A stretch of 18,748 nt of DNA from Desulfovibrio sp. (lineage in GTDB: Bacteria > Desulfobacterota > Desulfovibrionia > Desulfovibrionales > Desulfovibrionaceae): assembly GCA_020217165.1 (NCBI GenBank), contig JAIWOE010000015.1:1-18748 (forward strand). The letters run 5' to 3'. Position 1 is the first letter of the stretch, and each line of letters opens with the position of its first letter. Below, piece by piece: positions 15,098 through 18,748 of the stretch. The notes under the pieces were generated by a model, which saw only the letters and a program-made list of their open reading frames with translations, did no database searches and was not told the DNA's origin. A program made the position numbers and the translations under genes.

Positions 15098-16610
15098 TCA
15101 CCTCCGCGCCCACATCGATGAGGTTGGCCAGTTCCAGGGCTTCCTGGTTGCGCATGCGGATGCAGCCCAGGGAGACGCGCCTGCCAATCTGATCCGGCCT
15201 GTTGGTGCCATGAATGCGGTAGGTTGGGCCGTGGGACAAGTGAATCTTCACCGCCCCCATGGGATTGCCCTTCCGGCCCGGCGGCACGGGACCGAGGGAC
15301 TGCCCCTTGGCTGCGGCGCGGCGTTTCATGTCCGGGGTGGGGTACCACCAGGGATTCTTGTCAATCTTGGTCACGTAGCCCAGGCCTTCGGGGTGGTCCA
15401 TGCCGTTCTTGGCCGTGGCCACGGTGTATTCCTTGACGAGCCGTCGGCCGCCGTCGGGCAGGCGCTCGTAGAGCCAGAGGGTGCATTGGCGGACGCTGAT
15501 TTCGATGAAATACCGATCCGCCGTGGGCCCGGCGGCCACCACCTCGCCATCCACCACGAACATTTTCGGGGCTGCGGGGGCTGCGGGGGCTGCAGCCGTT
15601 GCCTGAGTCTGGGGCACGGCGCAGGCCACGGGCGCGACGTGGCCGATACCCTCCAGCAGTATCTCCACCCGGCGGTTGCGGGCCCGTCCTTCGCTGGTGT
15701 TGTTGTCCGCCACGGGGGTGGCATCGCCGGCGCCTTCCACGCACATGCGCTCCAGGGCGATGCCGAAGGCGGCATGCAGGGCCTGGCGCACGGTTTCGGC
15801 CCGCTGCCGGGAGAGGGTCAGGTTGCGGGCGGGGTCCCCCCGGTTGTCCGCATGGCCCACCAGGGTGGCGCGGGCCTGGGGCCAGGCCTGCAGCAGGGAG
15901 GCGGTCTGCTTGAGGGCCTCTACGGAATCCGGATGGATGGTGTTGCGCCCCAGGGCAAAGTACAGGGTCAGGGAGGCTGGCGGGGCGTGGAGCAGGGCCG
16001 GTGGCAGGCTGCGGGGCATGGCATGCGCCGTGGCCGTTGCGGGGGCTGGGGTGAGGGGGCCAGCTGGCCGGTCCGCCTGCAGGGGCTGGCGATCATGCAC
16101 CACCAGTTCCAGACGGCGGTTGGCGGCGTCCCGGGGCGTGCGCCCCGGCAGGGGCTCGTCCGCCCCCATGCCTCTGACCACGATGCGGGGGGCCGCCACG
16201 CCGAATTCCCGGACCAGCAGCTCCTTGAGCAATTCCGCCTGGCGGGCCGAGAGGCGGTGGTTGAGCATCTCCCCGCCGCGGTTCCAGGTATGGCCGATGA
16301 TTTCAAGCTTCGCCCCGGGGGCATTGTCCAGCACGGTCTGCACGGCCTGCAGGGTCTGCCGCACCGAGGAGACGTTGTCCTTGTAGGAGAAATCCCAGGG
16401 CGTCTCAAAGCGGACCGATTGGATTGGCTGTCCTGCAGCTCCGCTGCCCGGCGAGGCTGCCGCAAGTGCAGCACCCTGCAGGCCAAGGCAACAGAAGATC
16501 GCCACGGTCAACGTCGCCAGTCTCAGGGTCGCCAGTCCCAGGGTCGCCAGTCCCAGGGTCGCCAGTCCCAGGGGCACCCTGGTCAGCATCCGATGCATGT
16601 TCCCCATCAT
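15084..16610 (-). CDS. Exported OmpA-OmpA-L,D-transpeptidase (YkuD) fusion protein
   Basis: 508 residues from the chosen start. In order: an unusual repeat-rich signal peptide (about 1-55), an OmpA-like domain (about 75-180, with LEIIGHTWNRGGEMLNHRLS and NRRLELVV), a linker rich in Pro/Ala, a second OmpA-like domain (about 220-330, with LVGHADNRGDPARNLTLS and NRRVEILL), an Ala-rich linker, then a YkuD catalytic domain. The active site shows HGTN (His467) and SLGCIRM (Cys483); the usual His before Gly-Cys is Leu here, a substitution tolerated in some family members. OmpA-like domains bind peptidoglycan, so this should be a periplasmic wall cross-linking or protein-anchoring enzyme held to the wall. 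ATG at 16610 is preceded by GGGGAG; 16607, 16598 and a GTG at 16637 are alternatives. It overlaps the glycosyltransferase by 14 bases. Confidence 0.9.
   Translation of the reverse strand: MMGNMHRMLTRVPLGLATLGLATLGLATLRLATLTVAIFCCLGLQGAALAAASPGSGAAGQPIQSVRFETPWDFSYKDNVSSVRQTLQAVQTVLDNAPGAKLEIIGHTWNRGGEMLNHRLSARQAELLKELLVREFGVAAPRIVVRGMGADEPLPGRTPRDAANRRLELVVHDRQPLQADRPAGPLTPAPATATAHAMPRSLPPALLHAPPASLTLYFALGRNTIHPDSVEALKQTASLLQAWPQARATLVGHADNRGDPARNLTLSRQRAETVRQALHAAFGIALERMCVEGAGDATPVADNNTSEGRARNRRVEILLEGIGHVAPVACAVPQTQATAAAPAAPAAPKMFVVDGEVVAAGPTADRYFIEISVRQCTLWLYERLPDGGRRLVKEYTVATAKNGMDHPEGLGYVTKIDKNPWWYPTPDMKRRAAAKGQSLGPVPPGRKGNPMGAVKIHLSHGPTYRIHGTNRPDQIGRRVSLGCIRMRNQEALELANLIDVGAEVNVLF
16513..16572. 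repeat. Four tandem 15-bp repeats inside a signal peptide
   Basis: The unit GTCGCCAGTCCCAGG occurs at 16513, 16528, 16543 and 16558. The last three copies are identical and the first has one substitution. On the coding (minus) strand each unit reads as five codons (Leu-Gly-Leu-Ala-Thr; one copy has Arg for Gly), so gain or loss of copies keeps the frame and only changes the length of the hydrophobic core of the transpeptidase signal peptide. Confidence 0.95.
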
Positions 16611-16752
16611 CCTCGCACTCCCCACGCGCGCCCCCACCTCAGGATGTCTTGGCCCCGGTCCGGGACGCGCGAGTGCTGGCCGGGGAACCGATATCCTTCC
16701 GTGTAACGCGTGGATAAAATTTTAGCAAGGTTCTCAGGGTTTTAGTAGAGAA

Positions 16753-16782
16753 AGTATACCCTAACTCCAGACTTTTTGTAAC
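16753..16782 (-). promoter_or_regulatory. Promoter for the transpeptidase-glycosyltransferase operon
   Basis: On the minus strand GTTACA (16782-16777), an 18-base spacer, then TATACT (16758-16753), a 5/6 match to the -10 consensus. The predicted start is near 16746, giving a leader of about 135 bases before the ATG at 16610. It lies just downstream of the argH terminator in an AT-rich patch, where a promoter is expected. Confidence 0.5.
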
Positions 16783-16807
16783 CTGCCGGGAAACGTGGCA
16801 ACGCATC

Positions 16808-16832
16808 AAAAAAGGAGCCCCGAAGGGCTCCT
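16808..16832 (-). terminator. Intrinsic terminator of argGH
   Basis: On the minus strand AGGAGCCC, the loop TTCG, GGGCTCCT, then a run of T to 16808: an eight-base-pair stem with a stable UUCG tetraloop and a U-tract. It begins 30 bases after the argH stop and separates it from the promoter of the next operon. Confidence 0.93.
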
Positions 16833-16861
16833 GATGATGAAAACCGGGTGACAGGTGGGTG

Positions 16862-18265
16862 TTACAGTGCCGCACGTTCGGCCAGGGCGGCAATCTGCCC
16901 CAGCACGCTGGCCCGGCCGGGGCCGCCGGGGATGGTGCGGCGCTCCACGGCGGCGCGGCAATCCAGCACGGGGTAGACATCTTCCTCGATGAGGGCGGAC
17001 TGCAACTGCATCTCGGCCAACGGCAGATCTTCCAGGCCCACCCCGCGGACTTCCGCCATCTTGACCAGCTTGCCCGTCACCTCGTGGGCGTCGCGGAAGG
17101 GCAGGCCCTTGGTGACCAGATAGTCGGCCAGTTCCGTGGCGTTCAGGAAGCCGCGCTTGAGGGCGGCGGCCATGGGCTCCGGCCGGAATACCAGGGCGGC
17201 CACCATGCCCGCGGCCATGGTCAGGCTCATGGACACGGTGCGGTCGCAGTCGATGAAGGGTTCCTTGTCCTCCTGCAGATCACGGTTGTAGGTCATGGGC
17301 AGTCCCTTGACCGTGGTCAACAGGCTCATGAGGTCGCCGTACACGCGGCCGGTCTTGCCGCGGGTAAGCTCGGCCACGTCGGGATTCTTTTTTTGCGGCA
17401 TGATGGACGAGCCGGTGGCGTAGGCGTCCGGCAGGGTGACAAAGCCGAACTGCGGCGCGGCCCAAAGGATGATTTCCTCAGAAAGTCTGGAGAGATGCGC
17501 CATGATCACACTGCCAATGAACAGGGCCTCCAGCACGAAATCCCGGTCCGATACGGCATCCATGGAGTTGGCAAAGGCGCGCTCCCAACCCAGATCCCTG
17601 GCCACGGCCAGGGGGTCCAGGGGATAGGTGGTGCCGGCCAGGGCGCCGGCGCCCAGGGGTGAGACCTGCACGCGTTTGCGGCAATCCTCTATCCGCTCCA
17701 TATCCCTGGAGAACATCCAGGCATAGGCCAGCAGGTGCTGGGCCAGGGTCACGGGCTGGGCCGGCTGAAAATGCGTGCAGCCGGGCACCAGGGTCTCCAC
17801 GTGCACCCGGGCCTGGTCCAGGAAGGAGCGGATGACGGCCTTGAGCAGCCGTGTCCAGTCTTCCAGACGTTCATCCACGAACAACCGGAAATCCAGGGCC
17901 ACCTGATCGTTGCGGGAACGCCCGGTGTGCAGGCGCTTGCCGGCGTCGCCCACCAGCTCCGTGAGGCGGGCCTCGATGTTCATGTGGACGTCTTCCCGCT
18001 CCACCCGCCAGACGAATTCCCCGCGTTCGATCTCCCCGCGGATCTGATCCAGCCCGGCGACGATGGCCGTGGCGTCCTCTCCGGAAATAACGCCCTGTCT
18101 GGCCAGCATGCGCGCATGGGCCTGGGAGCCGCGGATATCGTGGAACGCCAAGGCCTTGTCAAAGGAGACAGATTCCGTGAACGCCTCCACGGCCTGCAGG
18201 CTTTGGCCCTCGAAGCGGCCGCCCCAGAGTTTGCCGGCCTGGCCGGTGGTGTTGGAACCGCTCAC
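16862..18265 (-). CDS. argH: Argininosuccinate lyase
   Basis: A 467-residue cytoplasmic homotetramer that splits argininosuccinate into arginine and fumarate, the last step of arginine synthesis. It has the standard features of the fumarase/aspartase superfamily: [10 protein letters not shown] near the N-terminus, [37 protein letters not shown], and the signature [12 protein letters not shown] with the catalytic serine region at Ser286-Ser287. The length is normal. The start codon is GTG at 18265, which overlaps the argG stop in a GTGA junction (4 bases), the classic arrangement for coupled translation; GAGGCAGG upstream serves as ribosome binding site. A strong terminator follows 30 bases after the stop. 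Confidence 0.97.
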   Translation of the reverse strand: MSGSNTTGQAGKLWGGRFEGQSLQAVEAFTESVSFDKALAFHDIRGSQAHARMLARQGVISGEDATAIVAGLDQIRGEIERGEFVWRVEREDVHMNIEARLTELVGDAGKRLHTGRSRNDQVALDFRLFVDERLEDWTRLLKAVIRSFLDQARVHVETLVPGCTHFQPAQPVTLAQHLLAYAWMFSRDMERIEDCRKRVQVSPLGAGALAGTTYPLDPLAVARDLGWERAFANSMDAVSDRDFVLEALFIGSVIMAHLSRLSEEIILWAAPQFGFVTLPDAYATGSSIMPQKKNPDVAELTRGKTGRVYGDLMSLLTTVKGLPMTYNRDLQEDKEPFIDCDRTVSMSLTMAAGMVAALVFRPEPMAAALKRGFLNATELADYLVTKGLPFRDAHEVTGKLVKMAEVRGVGLEDLPLAEMQLQSALIEEDVYPVLDCRAAVERRTIPGGPGRASVLGQIAALAERAAL

Positions 18266-18748
18266 TGGCCGCCTGCCTCGCGCTGTTTTTTCCAGGCCTT
18301 CAGGCGCAGACCCTGGAGTCGGATGAAGCCGGTGGCATCGGCCTGATTGTAGACCGTATCCTTTTCAAAGGTGGCCAGGTTGGCGTCGTACAGGGAGAGG
18401 GGCGATTTGCGGCCCAGGGCCTGGACGTGGCCCTTGCACAGGGAGAGGCGCACCGTGCCAGTGACGGTTTCGGCGGCCTTGTCCATGAGGGCCTGCAGGG
18501 CCTCGCGCTCGGGGGCGTACCAGAAGCCGTAATACACGCATTCGGCGTAGCGGGGGATGAGGCTGTCGCGCAGGTGCATCACCTCGCGGTCCATGGTCAG
18601 TCCTTCCAGGTCGCGCCGGGCCAGATGCAGCACGGTGCCGGCGGGAGTTTCGTACACGCCGCGGCTCTTCATGCCCACAAAACGGTTTTCCACCATGTTG
18701 ATGCGGCCCACGCCGTGCCTGCCGGCAATGGTGTTCAACTGCTTCATC
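18262..18748 (-). CDS. argG: Argininosuccinate synthase (partial, N-terminus outside window)
   Basis: The C-terminal 161 residues or so of the ATP-dependent enzyme joining citrulline and aspartate. The recognised segments are [40 protein letters not shown], and [18 protein letters not shown], with the family's usual ending after [14 protein letters not shown] residues ([20 protein letters not shown]). The frame is open to the window edge, so promoter and start are not visible. The stop codon overlaps the argH GTG. The gene is intact as far as it is seen. Confidence 0.96.
   Translation of the reverse strand, partial: MKQLNTIAGRHGVGRINMVENRFVGMKSRGVYETPAGTVLHLARRDLEGLTMDREVMHLRDSLIPRYAECVYYGFWYAPEREALQALMDKAAETVTGTVRLSLCKGHVQALGRKSPLSLYDANLATFEKDTVYNQADATGFIRLQGLRLKAWKKQREAGGQ

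Noticed and set aside
16513..16572. CRISPR-like array
   Set aside because: The repeats are contiguous with no spacers and lie in frame in a coding region.
15069..16706. Long plus-strand open frame opposite the transpeptidase gene
   Set aside because: It is a high-GC shadow: composition is Gly/His/Gln-rich with no recognisable motif, while the minus strand has full OmpA and YkuD motifs.

Overview
The window is GC-rich and dense in coding sequence on both strands. It holds 17 protein genes, two of them cut by the window ends. It contains no rRNA, tRNA, CRISPR array, integrase or insertion sequence that I can recognise. Gene content and protein style suggest a sulfate-reducing deltaproteobacterium of the Desulfovibrionaceae (Desulfovibrio / Megalodesulfovibrio type): a DUF3417-type alpha-glucan phosphorylase, a Pit/DUF47 phosphate pair, a KtrBA-type potassium pair, and an argG-argH overlap. 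This taxonomic reading is an inference from the sequence alone.

Left part (1-5911): a PhoR-like sensor kinase (minus strand, C-terminus outside the window) is divergent from a plus-strand transport block: pit (low-affinity phosphate transporter), a DUF47/PhoU-like partner, ktrB/trkH and ktrA/trkA (potassium uptake). The 321-base space between the kinase and pit carries two Pho-box-like double repeats, one on each strand. A perfect 16-bp inverted repeat separates the phosphate pair from the potassium pair.

Middle part (5938-8963): a small accessory-looking cluster. On the minus strand are a predicted secreted protein, an unrecognised protein of about 307 residues preceded by an 11-codon reading frame with a near-ideal ribosome binding site, and a PqqD-family protein overlapping its end. 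A second secreted protein is divergent from these, with a good sigma70-type promoter. An 83-residue orphan gene follows.

Right part (8961-18748): glgP (minus) is divergent from dut, argD and a VOC-family gene (plus). The VOC gene is frameshifted in a run of G. Then, all on the minus strand, come an OmpA-OmpA-L,D-transpeptidase fusion overlapping a GT4 glycosyltransferase (cell envelope), and argG-argH with a clear intrinsic terminator. The arginine genes argD and argGH lie 3.4 kb apart in separate transcription units.

Most notable: the back-to-back Pho boxes, the two G-tract reading-frame breaks that are each repaired by exactly one extra G, the four in-frame 15-bp repeats that build the signal peptide of the transpeptidase, and the orphan PqqD-domain pair. 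I found no large, obviously new multi-gene system. The PqqD pair is the nearest candidate for uncharacterised biology.
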